Shown one piece after another: positions 23,930-36,049 of a stretch of 64,000 nucleotides of DNA (position 1 is the first letter of the stretch; every line of letters begins with the position of its first letter). Origin of the DNA: Chlorocebus sabaeus (Eukaryota; Chordata; Mammalia; Primates; Cercopithecidae); NCBI RefSeq assembly GCF_047675955.1, contig NC_132931.1:496001-560000 (forward strand). Direction: 5' to 3'. Made by a program: the position numbers and the translations under genes. The notes beneath the pieces were generated by a model. It made no database searches and was not told where the DNA came from. It saw nothing but the letters and a program-made list of their open reading frames with translations.

Positions 23930-24531
23930 GTAGGTGATAGCAAATTAAGTAGATGAGACAGATGAGAGGTACACAAGTTAAGAAGGCATCCATTCCTTAA
24001 AATGTAGTCTGGGGAGCTGTGCTTCGATGGAAAGAGTTTCTGGGAAGCCTGAGTCATTTTTTTCTATTGCTCTCACACAGGGACACCTGTTGCAGTATTT
24101 AGGAGGATGAAAGACACCTCGGGTTTAAAACAGGAGAATCTTTTATTGAGTGCAGACCGAGCAGACTCACATCCAAAGACTGGGCCCGGAACAAAGACAG
24201 CACTTGACTTTTATACACACTTCACAAGGAGGGTGGGCTAGCTTGAAGCAAGCTTACAGTGGTGTGAAAGCAGGGATACAGAGGCAGGACAAAGACAGTT
24301 AATCAAATTGTAACAGCTTCATAACTCAGGATTGCGCATAACTGTTGCCAGGCAACCCAGATGTCCCTTGTCTAGGTTTGCCTAGGCACAGGCTTATCCC
24401 ATAACCTTCACTATGGTGCCTAGACAGCTGTGGTTCAGGCCTGCTCAGGCTTCTCATGACCTTCACTGTACTTCTTAGGTAAAACAGAATACTTGAAGTT
24501 ACTAGTTACAGAGACTAAGAATCTATAAACA
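23930..24531 (-). other. Intron 3, possible antisense LTR fragment
   Basis: From about 24080 to 25090, apart from an Alu, the sequence has LTR-like texture, including 'ttttattgagtgcagaccg' and 'actgttgccaggcaaccc'. I cannot name the family, so the assignment is tentative. Confidence 0.35.
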
Positions 24532-24860
24532 GGCCGGGCACAGTGGCTCAAGCCTGTAATCCCAGCACTTTGGGAGGCCGAGACGGGCGGATCACGAGGT
24601 CAGGAGATCAAGACCATCCTGGCTAACACGGTGAAACCCCGACTCTACTAAAAAATACAAAAAAAAAAAACTAGCCGGGCGAGGTGGCGGGCGCCTGTAG
24701 TCCCAGCTACTCGGGAGGCTGAGGCAGGAGAATGGCGTGAACCCGGGAGGCGGAGCTTGCAGTGAGCCGAGATAGGGCCACTGCACTCCAGCCTGGGCGA
24801 CAGAGCGAGACTCCGTCTCAAAAAAAAACAAAAAAAAAACCAAAACAAACAAAAAAAAAA
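24532..24860 (+). mobile_element. Young AluY (Old World monkey-type)
   Basis: Near-consensus AluY starting 'ggccgggcacagtggctcaagcc'. It is flanked by a duplicated aagaatctataaac and ends in an A-rich tail. Confidence 0.92.
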
Positions 24861-25239
24861 GAATCTATAAACTTATACTATAAAAGAAAGGAAAATTTGA
24901 TTTTCTTCTCCCAATGTTGATGGAGTACTGGGCGAGTCTCCAGAGCACATTAGATAATATTATCAAGACTTTTCCTGGGTCTGGGCTATGCCTATTGCTG
25001 CCTCTGGGACAAGTCAGCCTAATATAGGAAAGCTTATTTCTCTTTCTTTTTTATTTTATTTTTCTTTAATTTCCCGCCTCACACCTTCTGCCCCATGCTG
25101 TTAAATTCTCTAAGGATTCTACTTTCGCTTCAGTAATCTTTCTTCAAGTTTACAGTATGAGCCAAAGTTTTCTTTATGGCTTATCAGGGACTGCACAAAC
25201 TGACTGCTTTGCCATTACTTTTGGGGACACACTAATATC
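24861..25239. other. Intron 3 sequence, probable continuation of the LTR-like stretch
   Basis: Continues the unassigned LTR-like sequence interrupted by the AluY. No gene is recognised. Confidence 0.35.
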
Positions 25240-25558
25240 TGCATATTTTTGAGAAACTCTGTTAAACCACTTTTAAAATTATTTTTTTGCATCATGTCTA
25301 AAATGTGTGAGAACAGTAATTTCTGTTTCATTGGTGGTTGTCCATTTTTCTGCACATGCCATTCTGTTTTTATTACCATAGCCTTGAGATATAACTTAAA
25401 GTTTTTTTTTTTACAATTTTTAAATTTTTATATCTGTATGTATTTATTTATTTAGAGGCTGGGTTATGATACTTGCTATGTGGGCATATGCAAGCGGGGT
25501 ACCTCTTATGTCTTCATTTTACTGTGCTGCATATTTTAGATATAGATTTATACATGGA

Positions 25559-25838
25559 GGCCGGGCGCGGTGGCTCAAGCCTGTAATCCCAGCACTTTGG
25601 GAGGCCGAGACGGGCGGATCACGAGGTCAGGAGATCGAGACCATCCTGGCTAACACGGTGAAACCCCGTCTCTACTAAAAATACAAAAAACTAGCCGGGC
25701 GAGGTGGCGGGCGCCTGTAGTCCCAGCTACTCCGGAGGCTGAGGCAGGAGAATGGCGTAAACCCGGGAGGCGGAGCTTGCAGTGAGCTGAGATCCGGCCA
25801 CTGCAGTCCAGCCCGGGCTACAGAGCAAGACTCCGTCT

Positions 25839-25891
<53 letters not shown>
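25559..25891 (+). mobile_element. Very young AluY with a 52-nt pure A tail
   Basis: Near-consensus AluY flanked by a 14-bp duplication (agatttatacatgg). It ends in 52 uninterrupted A at 25840-25891. A tail this long and pure indicates a recent insertion. Confidence 0.94.
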
Positions 25892-25893
<2 letters not shown>

Positions 25894-26208
25894 TTTATAC
25901 ATGGTATTGCTGGATTATGTGATAATTTCATTTTTATTTATTTGAAGAACATGATTTTTTTATGATGGGTGCACCTTTTTTTCTCATCAACAACTTACAT
26001 AGGTTTCAATTTCTTTACATCATGAACATAGTTGGTGTTTTAAAAAATTTATAGTGGTCATCCTAATTGATATAAGGTAGTTTTCTTTTGTATTGTGATT
26101 TTGTTTTGCACTTTTCTATAAATTATCAATTTTGTGCAACTTTTCAAATGCTTCTTTTCATTTGTATATCCTTTTTATTAAAGTTTAGCTTAATCATTTG
26201 TCCATTTC

Positions 26209-26505
26209 TTTTTTTTTTTTTTTTTTTTTTTTGAGATTGAGTTTCACTCTTGTTGCCCAGGCTGGAGTGCAATGGCATGATTTTGGCTCATGGCAACCTC
26301 TGCCTCCTGGATTAAAATGAATCTCCTGCCTTGGCCTCCTGAGTAGCTGGGATCAGAGATGTGCCACCATGTACAGCTAATTTTGTATTTTTAGTAAAGA
26401 TGGGTTTCACATGTTGGTCAGGCTAGTCTCAAATTCCTGACCTCAGGTGCTCTGCCCACTTCAGCCTCCCAAAGTTCTGGGATTACATGCATGAGCCACG
26501 TCACC
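26209..26505 (-). mobile_element. Alu, antisense
   Basis: Reverse-orientation Alu with a 20+ T tail, inserted in the L1. Parts of a cc[a/c]tttct-type duplication flank it. Confidence 0.88.
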
Positions 26506-27420
26506 CATTTCTAAATCAAGTAATTAATTTTTCTTGTCTCGTTCTAGGAGTTGTTTATATATTCTCAATATTAAGTCTTACCACATGTGATTTTCAAATA
26601 TTGTCACCCATTTCTTGGGTGATACTGTCACTCTATTAAATGTTTTATTTGATTGCAGAAATTTTGAAGTTTAGCCCAGTTAAATTTTTCTGTTCTTCTC
26701 TTTGTTGCTCAAGCATTTAATGGCATATCTAAGAAAATGGTGCCAAGACCAATGTCATGTCTTTCCATTGTATTTTTTTTTTAGTTAAAGTATTTTGTTT
26801 AAAATATTTTTTGTATATGATGCAATTAAAGCATCCAACTTCATTGTTTCAATGTAGATATCCAGTTTTCAACATTATCTGTTGAAGGGATTATATTTTC
26901 TCCATTGTCTGCTCATGACAACCTTGAGGCAGATTATTTGGTCATACACAGAAGAGTTCAATTGCTGGGCTCCCTGTTTTGTTCTATCATGTCTTTATCT
27001 GTCTTTGTGTGAGTACCACATAGTTATTGTTATTGCAGCTTTTTATTATGATTTGAAATTATGAAGTATAATGCCTCTGTGTTTTTCATGTGTGTTTCTC
27101 TAGATATAGTTCATAATAAAATTTAAAAATTTTAAACAATATTCCAGGAATAAATATATTTTTGGAATTTTGATACAGATTATATTAAATTAGTTCACCA
27201 CTTTGGGTCATATTGACATCTTAACAAATTAAGTTGTCACTTAAATATGTTGACCCTTGAGCAAAAATATTAAATTAAATTATTTGACCCTGTGCAAGAA
27301 TACAGTGAAGAGTGTGTTTATTTCCATACATTTTTGATTTGCCAGTATTACTTTTTTCTTTTTAGTTTTTTTCAGTTTTGGCTAGAAAACATACACTGTA
27401 TGATTTTGCTCTTCTTAAAG

Positions 27421-27709
27421 TTTTTTTTGACACAGGGTTTCTCACTCTGTTGCCCAGACTGTGGTGCAGTAGCACAATCTTGGCTCATCGTAGCCTGAAC
27501 CACCTGGACTCAAGTAATCCTTTTACCTTGGCCTCCTGAGTGGCTGGCACTACAGACATACCCCACTATGCCCAGCTAATTTTTAATTATTTGTAGAAAC
27601 AGAGTCTCACTGTTTCCCAGGGCTGGTATCAAACTTCTTGCCCCAAGTGATCCTTCCACCTTGGCCTCCCAACGTGCTGGGATTACACCTGGAGCCACTG
27701 CCCCCGGCT
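27421..27709 (-). mobile_element. Old Alu, antisense
   Basis: Strongly diverged (AluJ-like) reverse-orientation Alu. Confidence 0.82.
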
Positions 27710-27832
27710 GATCTTTTGAAATTTACTAGGTCTTATGTGTTCTGACAGAATACACCAGGTGCAAATAAGAATATTGTGTATCCAATTGCTTTTCATTGGA
27801 GAGTTCTGTGTACATGTCTGTTTAGCCTATTT

Positions 27833-28252
27833 GGTTTGTGATATGGTGTAGATGCCCTCCAAATCTCATGTAGAAATATAATCTCCATTGTTGGATGTGG
27901 GGCCTAATGAGAGCTGTTTGCATCATGGAGACAAATCCCTCATGAATGACTTGGTACAATCCCCTTGGTAGTCATAGAGTTCCCACTCTATTAATCCACA
28001 TGAGAGCTGGTTGTTTAAAGGAACCTGGCTCCTCCACCTCACACGTGCATCGTCTTTCACCATGTGACATGTTTGGTTCTTTTTTGCCTTCCGCTATAAT
28101 TTTAAGCTTCCTCATATCCTCACCAGAAGCAGATGCTGGTATATACTCCTTGTACAGTCTACTGAATTGTGAACCAAAGAAATCTTTTTCTGTATCAGTT
28201 ATCCAGTCTGAGGTTATTTTCTATAGCAATGCAAAATGAATTCATACACAAT
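27833..28252 (+). mobile_element. MaLR LTR (MST/MLT1-like)
   Basis: Begins 'tgatatggtgtagatgccc' and ends near 28250. The internal order matches ERVL-MaLR LTRs: 'cctaatgagagctgtttgc', 'accatgtgacatg' and 'gaaatctttttctg'. It is a solitary copy in intron 3. Confidence 0.75.
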
Positions 28253-28261
28253 ATAATGTTC

Positions 28262-29560
28262 TTCAGGTTTTCTGTTTTTTTAATTATTTTAATTTTTTCT
28301 TTGTTGAAATTGAGGTATTAATGTTTATAATTTTTGTTGCTATTTTATTTCTTGCTTCATTTCTGTCAATATTTGCTTTACATATTTTGAAGCCCTGATG
28401 TTATATATGCACATATATATAGATAGACATAATAGTTATAGATTCCTAGCAAATTGACTCATTTTACCATTATATAATATCAATCTGTCTCATGCTAGTA
28501 ATTGACTCATTTTCTTTTGTGTGTCTATAAATATTTTTTCTTTGTGCTACATTGGAGATTTTATAAAACCTCTTAATGTTATAACAGTGTACTTTAATCT
28601 GGTAAAAAAAAAATGACTTCAGTTGCATAGAACAATTTGTCCTCATTATATCTACCCTATACTTCTTACTGATGTTGCAAATTATATCTTTGTATATTTT
28701 ATGATTATTTTTATGCTCATATATTTCAAATTTTAAATACTAACAGTGTTTTCTGCATGATCACAATAATGACACAGAATTTTACTTTTTTGTATATGCA
28801 TATGTTTTTCAGAAAGTTACGTATTTTCATATGATTATATATTTTTTTCATCATATTATTTTAAGTGGGAAGACCTCTTTTCAGCATTTTATTTAGGGCA
28901 CATGTAGTGTTTATATGCTTCTCCAGCATTTGTTTATTCTGGAATATCTTCATTGTTTATTTTGTAGTACATTTACATTTTTGCTGGTTATATTATTCTC
29001 ACCATGAAGATTTTTTTCAGCACTTTGACCATTTTACACAGTTCTTTTCTGACCCGCAAGGTTTCTGTTGACAAATTCATTGGTTGTCTCGGAGGACTAT
29101 GCTTATAAATAATACCTCACTTTTATCTTGCAGCTCCCAAGATTATCTTATGGTTTGTGACTTTTCAAACTTTGCTTAAATATGTGTTATGGATCTTTTT
29201 GTGTATATCCTAGTTTGTTTGTTTAGCTTCTTCATTTTTTTATATTACTTTTTTTCCTACTTTTAAATTTTTTCAGTTATTCTTTTTTACCTCCACAATT
29301 GTTTATTTTTATTATTCCAAGCTTTTTGTTGATATTCTTATTTTTCTGATTTTATTTTGGTGTCTGGTTTTCCATTTTTCTCATTGAGCATAATATGGAT
29401 TATCTTAAATTTTAAAAATTAATACATATATCTTTATTTTTATAGTTGCTTTTTCACAATTTTTGAGTTTTTTGATTAGACCATGTTGCCCAAATATTTT
29501 GTATACATTGTAATCTTTGGTTGAGATTTAGACACTAACATAAAACTACCTTTCACGGTC
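28262..29560 (-). mobile_element. Old L1 (L1M-like) ORF2 pieces, antisense
   Basis: AT-rich sequence containing recognisable antisense L1 text ('gaaattgaggtattaatg', 'ctgtcaatatttgcttta', 'cgcaaggtttctgttgacaa'). It is heavily diverged and the limits are approximate. Confidence 0.6.
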
Positions 29561-30118
29561 TTTATAATACAGCTCTTTCCTGGCATAGCCTGAAACCAAT
29601 TGTCTTGGGCAAAGATTCTGGGAGTCTCACGACCATGTTCTTAGGATGTGTCTTGTCTGCAATTTTGTACTTATTTTTCAGTTGAAAGACTTCTTCATAT
29701 TTCCTCTTACTGGTCAGTAACTACTTTCTACACCTATTGTCTGTCCATGGTACTGCAGTCTTTCTGCTGTTGTAACATTCACTTTTTATCTCAAAAGAAT
29801 TAAATCTGTCATTAAAGACACCATGTTCTTCTGTTGGGGATGAGGAAGGGCTGTGTTGAGTAAATGTAGCAGACTTTTCTATCTATAAAGCTCTTGACAT
29901 TGTGCTCACATGGTGCACACACTTTCTAAATTTCTAACAAAGGTATTTTGATTACTATGATTCTGTTACATTTATACATCTATGAAGGAATTATGGCCTG
30001 TGATGTTTTGATATGCCATTTTGCTAATGTATCATATATAATTTTATATATTTGATTTGTAAAGTATATTTATCTGAGTCCAGTAAGTAGAGTAATTTGT
30101 GATTTTTATGTCTTTCAG
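29561..30118 (+). other. End of KRAB-ZNF intron 3
   Basis: Unassigned sequence leading to the zinc-finger exon acceptor. The polypyrimidine tract and AG ('tatgtctttcag') end at 30118. Confidence 0.6.
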
Positions 30119-31683
30119 TTATGTGTTCTCATTGCACCCAAGACCTTCAGCCACAGCAGGGCATAAAAGATTCACTCCAAAAAGTAATACCAAGAACATA
30201 TGAAAAATGTGGAAATGAGAATTTACAATTTAAAAAATGCTGTAAAAGTGTGGGTGAGTGTGAGGTGCACAAAGGAGGTTATAATGATGTTAACCAATGT
30301 TTGTCAACTACCCAAAACAAAATATTTCAGACTCATAAATATGTCAAAGTCTTTGGTAAATTTTCAAATTCCAGTAAGCATAAGACAAGACATACTGGAA
30401 AGAATCATTTCAAATGTAAAAAATATGGCAAATCATTTTGCATGCTTTCACACCTAAATCAACATCAAGTAATTCATACTAGGGAGAAGTCTTACAAATG
30501 TGAAGAATGTGGCAAAGCCTTTAACTGCTCCTCATACTGTACTAAACATAAAAGAATTCATATTGGAGAGAAACCCTACAGATGTGAGGAATGTGGCAAA
30601 GCCTTTCGCTGGTCCTCAAACCTTAGTAGACATAAGAGAATTCATACTGGAGAGAAACTCTTCACATGTGAAGGATGTGACCAAGCCTTTAGCCGGTCCT
30701 CAGCCCTTAAGAAACATAACCAAATTCATACTGGAGGGAAACCCTACACATGTGAAGAATGTGGCAAAGCCTTTAGGCGCTCCTCAGCACTTACTAAACA
30801 CAAGAGAATTCATACTGGAGAGAGACCCTACAAATGTGAAGAATGTGGCAAAGCCTTTAGCTTTTCCTCAGCCCTCACTGACCACAAGAGAATTCATACT
30901 AGAGAGAGACCCTACATATGTGAAGAATGCGGCAAAGCCTTTAACTGCTCCTCAACCCTTAAGAAGCATAAGAGAATTCATACCGGAGAGAAACCCTACA
31001 CATGTGAAGAATGTGGCCAAGCCTTTAGCCGGTCCTCAGCCCTCAAGCAACATAACCAAATTCATACTGGAGGGAAACCCTACACATGTGAAGAATGTGG
31101 CAAAGCCTTTAGGCGCTCCTCAGCCCTCACTGACCACAAGAGAATTCATACTGGAGAGAGACCCTACAAATGTGAAGAATGTGGCAAAGCCTTTACCTTT
31201 TCCTCAGCCCTCACTGACCACAAGAGAATTCATACTAGAGAGAGACCCTACATATGTGAAGAATGCGGCAAAGCCTTTAACTGCTCCTCCAGCCTTGTGC
31301 AACATAAGAGAATTCATACCGGAGAGAAACCCTACACATGTGAAGAATGTGGCAAAGCCTTTAGGTGCTCCTCAGCCCTTACTAACCACAAGAGAATTCA
31401 TACTGGAGAGAGACCCTACAAATGTGAAGAATGTGGCAAAGCCTTTAGCTTTTCCTCAGCCCTCACTGACCACAAGAGAATTCATACTGGAGAGAGACCC
31501 TACACATGTGAAGAATGTGGCAAAGCCTTTAACTGCTCCTCAACCCTTAAGAAGCATAAGAGAATTCACACTGGAGAGAAACCGTACAAATGTGAAGAAT
31601 GTGGCAGAGCTTTTACATGGCATTCAAGTTTTGCTATACATAGGATACGTCATACTGGAGAGAAACCCCACAAATGTGAATAA
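30119..31683 (+). CDS. KRAB C2H2 zinc-finger protein, zinc-finger exon (exon 4)
   Basis: Terminal exon of a KRAB-ZNF gene whose spliced frame (17066-17068, 23223-23349, 23834-23929, 30119-31683) predicts 596 aa. A spacer of about 125 residues comes first. It includes two decayed fingers: one lacks both Cys, and one has Tyr for its second Cys (FKCKKYGKSF). Fourteen canonical C2H2 fingers follow, 84 bp each, from 30493 to 31668 (residues 201-592), joined by TGEKP-type linkers with TRERP and TGGKP variants. Finger 1 has Cys for the conserved helix Leu, and finger 14 has Phe. Fingers 3-6 and 7-10 are a tandem block duplication, and 11-13 form a shorter related block. The product should be a nuclear sequence-specific DNA-binding repressor acting through TRIM28. 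The style is that of the ZNF91-like 19p12 cluster; I do not assign an ortholog. Confidence 0.93.
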
Positions 31684-32815
31684 TGTGGCAAAGTCCACCC
31701 TCAGGCCTTATAATACATAAAATAATTTATACTGAACAAAAAACACTACAAGTGTAGAGAATGTGGTCAGGCCTTTAACCAGTTCCAAACCTTAATTGAA
31801 CATATAAGAATTCATATTGGATGAAAATCTTATAAATGTAAGTAACAAACCCTTTGACTAATGCTTAAACTTAATAAACTTAAGAGAATTTATTGAAAAA
31901 AGAATTTTTTTGAGATGGAGTCTCACTTTGTCACCCAGGCTGGAGTGCAGTGGCATGATCTCACCTCACTGCAAACTCTTCCTTCCGGATTCAAGTGATT
32001 CTCCTGCCTCAGCCTCCTGAGTAGCTGGGATTACAGGCGCCCACCACCACACTGGCTGATTTTTTATTTTTAGTAGAGATGGGGTTTTGCCATGTTGGCC
32101 AACCTGGTCTCGAACTCCTGACCTCAGGTGATCCATCTGCCTCAGCCTCCCAAAGCCTAAGAGAATTTATATTAGACCCTAGAAAGGTAAAAAATGTGAC
32201 AAAACCTTTAAGCACACTCAGGCCTTACACAATATCTTATAATTCATTCTAGAGAGAAACCCTACAAAAGCAAAGAATGTGGTAAAGCTTTTAACTAGTC
32301 TTGAACCCTTATTATACATAAGATAATACTGAAGAGAAACCCTACAATAAGAAATATGGCAATGTCATTAAAAAGTCCTCAAACCTGTACAAATGTAAGG
32401 TAATTGATACTGGAGAGAACCACTGCAATTGTAGAAAATGTGGCAAAGCCTTTAACTGGTTCTCCATCCTAATTAATTTAAAAATTTTATACTGGAGAGA
32501 AACTCCACATACATAAAAAATGTGACAGAGCATTTAACCACACCTCAAACTTTTCTAAAAAAGAGAAATCATGCTGGTGAGAAACTCCAGAAATGTGTTC
32601 AATGTGGCAAGGCCTTTAAATGGTAGTCATATGTTATGGTAAGTAAGATAATTTATACTGAAGACAACTCCTACAAATATGAAGAATGTGGCAAAACTTT
32701 TAACAAATTCTCATATGACACAGGAAAGCATTTCTACTAGAGAAAAATTGTACAAAGAATGTGAAAAGTCATTAATATCAGCTCACATCTTAGTATCAAA
32801 GTTTATACTTAATAA
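31684..32815 (+). pseudogene. Decayed zinc-finger units downstream of the stop (3' UTR)
   Basis: Directly after the TAA at 31681-31683 the finger periodicity continues, as in 'gaatgtggtcaggcctttaa', 'gaatgtggtaaagctttt' and 'aatgtggcaaagcctttaac'. About eight or more recognisable units carry stops and indels. An Alu at 31905-32154 interrupts them. The ancestral zinc-finger exon was longer, and the present protein ends where decay set in. Some units retain coding-like spans but no open frame links them. Confidence 0.85.
31905..32154 (-). mobile_element. Alu, antisense, 5'-truncated, inserted in finger relics
   Basis: Reverse-orientation Alu lacking the left-arm start. It is flanked by a duplication of aagagaattta. 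Confidence 0.9.
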
Positions 32816-32825
32816 AAGCATTATA

Positions 32826-33113
32826 GGTCAGGTGTGTTGGCTCATGCTTGTAATTCCAGCACTTTGGGAGGCCAAGATTGGTGGATCATGAGGTCAGGAG
32901 TTCAAGACCAGACTGACCAATATGGTGAAGCCCCATTTTTACTAAAAATACAAAAATTAGCCAGGCATGGTGGCATGCACCTGTAATCCCAGCTACTCGA
33001 GAGGCTGAGGCAGGAGAACTGCTTGAACCTGGGAGGCGGAGGTTGCAGTGAACCTAAATAGAGCTGCTACACTGCAGCCTGGGTGACAGAGCAAGACTCC
33101 ATCTCAAAAAAAC
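32826..33113 (+). mobile_element. Alu, full length, in the 3' UTR
   Basis: Plus-strand Alu flanked by aaagcattata on both sides. Confidence 0.9.
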
Positions 33114-33919
33114 AAAGCATTATAAATGTGATTACTGTAAAAAGACTTCAGAAAATGTAGGCCTTTAAAGTAAAAACTATTCTGAAGACATACAAACATA
33201 AAGAGGATTGTTGTACCTTTACTTGCATTATAGATTTTATTGTACACGTTTTATATTAAAGGAAAAATCTGAAGCAGTTAAACTGGTGAAGCAGACACCA
33301 GTTTATACTAAATTCTTTTTGCAGGTCTAGTAAATGGGGAAAATATGTTTAATCAAAAATTGTTTACATAAACATTTGAGGATTCACAGTAAAAAGAATA
33401 AAGGCACTGAAACTTCAGACATTACACTAAATCAGAGTGTTGAGTGTAAAAGAGATCCAAATATATTTTTTAAAAAGTAGGTTTTTTTTTGAGATTTATA
33501 ATTATCTTTGAGGTTATGCTTTTTCTGTAAAACAAAATTAGATTTTCTGAAAAACAAATAATAATGTAACTCAAGTCTCAGATTATTTCGTGTTGATTCT
33601 TCCCATTGTTTAATTGTTTAAGTATTTCATCAATTGTTGCATCAGAGATATGAGAGATTGTTTTTTTCAATGTACATTTATGTAATAAAATGCAATAAAT
33701 TTAAAAAATGTTTGAAGATTATATGTGATCTTAATTTTTAATTAAACAAAGTTGTTTTTAATGTGTTAAAAACTATTGTGGTTTGAATGAAGTGGAAATT
33801 TACCATCAACATTAATGTGTCCCATTTTACTTAAGGTTCTAAGTGAACAATGGTGGCAATATACTATTTGGTAATGTAGGGGAATGACATCTCTAGTAAT
33901 CTCTCTTTTGCCAGTGTTT
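33114..33919 (+). other. Probable remainder of the ZNF 3' UTR and flank
   Basis: AT-rich sequence after the 3' UTR Alu. It contains two poly(A) signals near 33.69 kb, and nothing else is recognised. Confidence 0.5.
33684..33699 (+). promoter_or_regulatory. Two candidate poly(A) signals of the ZNF gene
   Basis: AATAAA occurs at 33684-33689 and 33694-33699, about 2 kb beyond the stop codon. They are the best-placed tandem hexamers downstream of the zinc-finger exon. Use is inferred, not shown. Confidence 0.5.
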
Positions 33920-34213
33920 TTTGTTTGTTTGGTTTGAGACGGAATCTTGCTCTGTTGCCCAGGCTGGAATGCAGTGGCATGATCTTCGCTCAGTGCAACC
34001 TCCACCTCCTGAGTCCAAGCGATTCTCCTGCCTCAGCCTGCCAAGTAGCTGGGACGACAGGCATGCGCCACCATACCTGGCTAATTTTTGTATTTTTAGT
34101 AGAGACAGGGTTTCACCATGTTGGCCAAGCTGGTCTTGAACTCCTGACCTCAGGTGATCCGCCTCGGTGCCCTAAAGTGCTGGGATTATAGGCATGAGCC
34201 ACCACACCTGGCC
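33920..34213 (-). mobile_element. Alu, antisense
   Basis: Reverse-orientation Alu with a ccagtg[t/g]tttt-type duplication on both sides. Confidence 0.9.
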
Positions 34214-34688
34214 CTCCAGTGGTTTTAAACTGTAAATAAGTTGAATAATTTTGTTCTCATAGGTCAAGTTTGTATTCTTATTTACCTTATTTTGATTTTT
34301 AAAAATGTTTGTGGGTAGATTGTGTGGCATATACACTTATGGCATATATGAGGTATTTAAACATGGGCATACATTATTTAATTATCACAGCAGAGTAAAT
34401 GAGGTATTCGTCACCTTGAGCATGTATTTATCCTTTGTATTACAAACAATCCCATTATATAGCTTTAGTTATTTCAATATGTGCAATTGAATTATTAACC
34501 ACAGGGTCATTTTATGATCATAAAAGTTACATGAGTATAATTAATATCCATACATTTCTGAGTCTCGATTAAATAGTTTTAAAAGTTTTATATATTTTTT
34601 GTACATGTGGCCTCTCTGCTGACAAAAAACAGACTTTTGGTTTTGATTTACATAGAGTTACATATGCAAATATATTACTCTAAAGATA
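34214..34688. other. AT-rich, nothing recognised
   Basis: No gene or repeat that I can support. Confidence 0.45.
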
Positions 34689-34905
34689 GCCAGGCACAGT
34701 GGCTCAGACCTGTAATCTCGAAACCCCATCTCTACTAAAAATACAAAAAATTAGCTGGGTGTGGTGGTGCGTGCCTGTATTCCCAGCTACTAGGGAGGCT
34801 GAGGCAGGAGAATCGCTTGATCCTGGGATACAGAGGTTGCAGTGAGCCAAGATGCCACCACTGCATTCCAGCCTGGATGACAGAGCAAGACACTGTTTAA
34901 AAATT
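34689..34905 (+). mobile_element. Alu with internal deletion
   Basis: The left-arm start ('agccaggcacagtggctc') joins directly to 'cgaaaccccatctctac'. About 70-80 bp of the left arm have been lost. Confidence 0.85.
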
Positions 34906-35107
34906 TTTTTAAAAAGGTATACCTTACACATAAGAAAGTTATGTAGCAAGTGAGTGTGTTTGCGTGTGAGTTTGTATGCATTTCAGAATTGAACAATGTT
35001 GAAACAAAAAAGATTATTTTAATAAGGTGGATAATTAACAAGAAACAGGAAACCTCAGAGATTATCAAAAAAAAAGTTTATATTCTCTGCCTTGTATTGA
35101 ATTCGTC

Positions 35108-35456
35108 AGTGTAAAATCTTATCCCACCCAAATCTTATCTCAAATTGTAATCCCCACGTGTCAAGGGAGGGACTTGATGGGAGGTGATTGGAACATGGGG
35201 GTAGTTTTCCTCCATGCTGTTTTTGATAGTAATTGAGTTCTCAAAAGATCTGATGGTTTTATAAGTGGTTTTTTCTACTCTCCCTCTCTCCTGCTGCCTA
35301 GTCAAGAAGGTACTTGCTTATCCTTCACCTTCTACCATAATTGTAGGTTTCCTAGACCTCTCAAACCATGCAGAATTGTAAGTTAAACCTCCTTTCTGTA
35401 TAAATTATCCATTCTCTGGTAGTATCTTCATAGTAGTGTGAAAACAGACTAATACA
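35108..35456 (+). mobile_element. 5' LTR of a MaLR element (MST/THE1-like)
   Basis: Contains the usual MaLR LTR series: 'atctcaaattgtaatcccc', 'gggagggacttgatggg', 'tctgatggttttataag' and 'gtgaaaacagactaatac'. Internal MaLR sequence follows at once, so this is the left LTR of the element later split by the provirus. Confidence 0.85.
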
Positions 35457-36049
35457 GAAAATTAATACTGGGAGTTTGGGGCACTGCTACAAAGATAATT
35501 GAAAATGTGGAAGTGACTTTGGATCTGGGTAATAGGTGGAGGTTGAAACAGTTTAGAGGGCTCAGAAAAAGATAGAAAAATGTGGGAAAGTTTGGAACTT
35601 CCTAGAGACTTGTTGAATGCTTTTGACCAAAATACTAACAGTGATATGGATGATAAAGTCCAGACTGAGGTTGTCTCAGATGGAGATGAGAAACTTATGT
35701 TTAAAATGGAAGCAGAACATAAAAGTTTGGAAAATTTGCAACCTGACCATGAAGTAGAACATAAAACCCCATTTTTTGGAAAGAAATTCAAGCCGCTGCA
35801 GAAAATTGCAAAAGTAAAGAGAAGCTGAATGTTAATAACCAAGACCATAGGGAAAATGTCTTCAGGTCATGTCAAAGATCTGAGACAGGTCCTTCCATCA
35901 CAGGCCAGGAGCCATAGGAGGAAACAATGGTTCCATGGTTGAGGCCCAGGGCCCCACTCCTCTATGAAGCCTTGGGACTTGGTGCCCTGCATCCCAGCTG
36001 CTCCAGATCCAGCTGTGACTAAAAAGAGCCAAGGTACAGCTTGGGTTAT
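35457..36049 (+). mobile_element. MaLR internal sequence, left part
   Basis: MST/THE1-type internal text ('gaaaatgtggaagtgacttt', 'cctagagacttgttgaatgc', 'gtctcagatggagatgag') up to the proviral insertion point. The last six bases (36044-36049, ggttat) are the left copy of the proviral target duplication. The 82-codon open frame at 35580 is residual MaLR internal sequence, not a host gene. Confidence 0.82.

Larger units (their letters stand above)
25240..27420 (-). mobile_element. Old L1 (ORF2 region), antisense, split by two Alus
   Basis: Diverged antisense L1 ORF2 text is recognisable in pieces, such as 'ggtattgctggattatgtg', 'tggatatccag'-like text near 26857 and 'tttattatgatttgaaatta' near 27042. 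Alus at 25559-25891 and 26209-26505 interrupt it. The boundaries are approximate. Confidence 0.65.

Noticed and set aside
30500..31720. Open frame of 406 aa in an alternative phase of the zinc-finger exon
   Set aside because: It is open only because the 84-bp finger repeat carries no stop in that phase. It has no domain logic, and the C2H2 frame is clearly the coding one.
35580..35828. 82-aa open frame as a host gene
   Set aside because: It is residual MaLR internal sequence next to a MaLR LTR.
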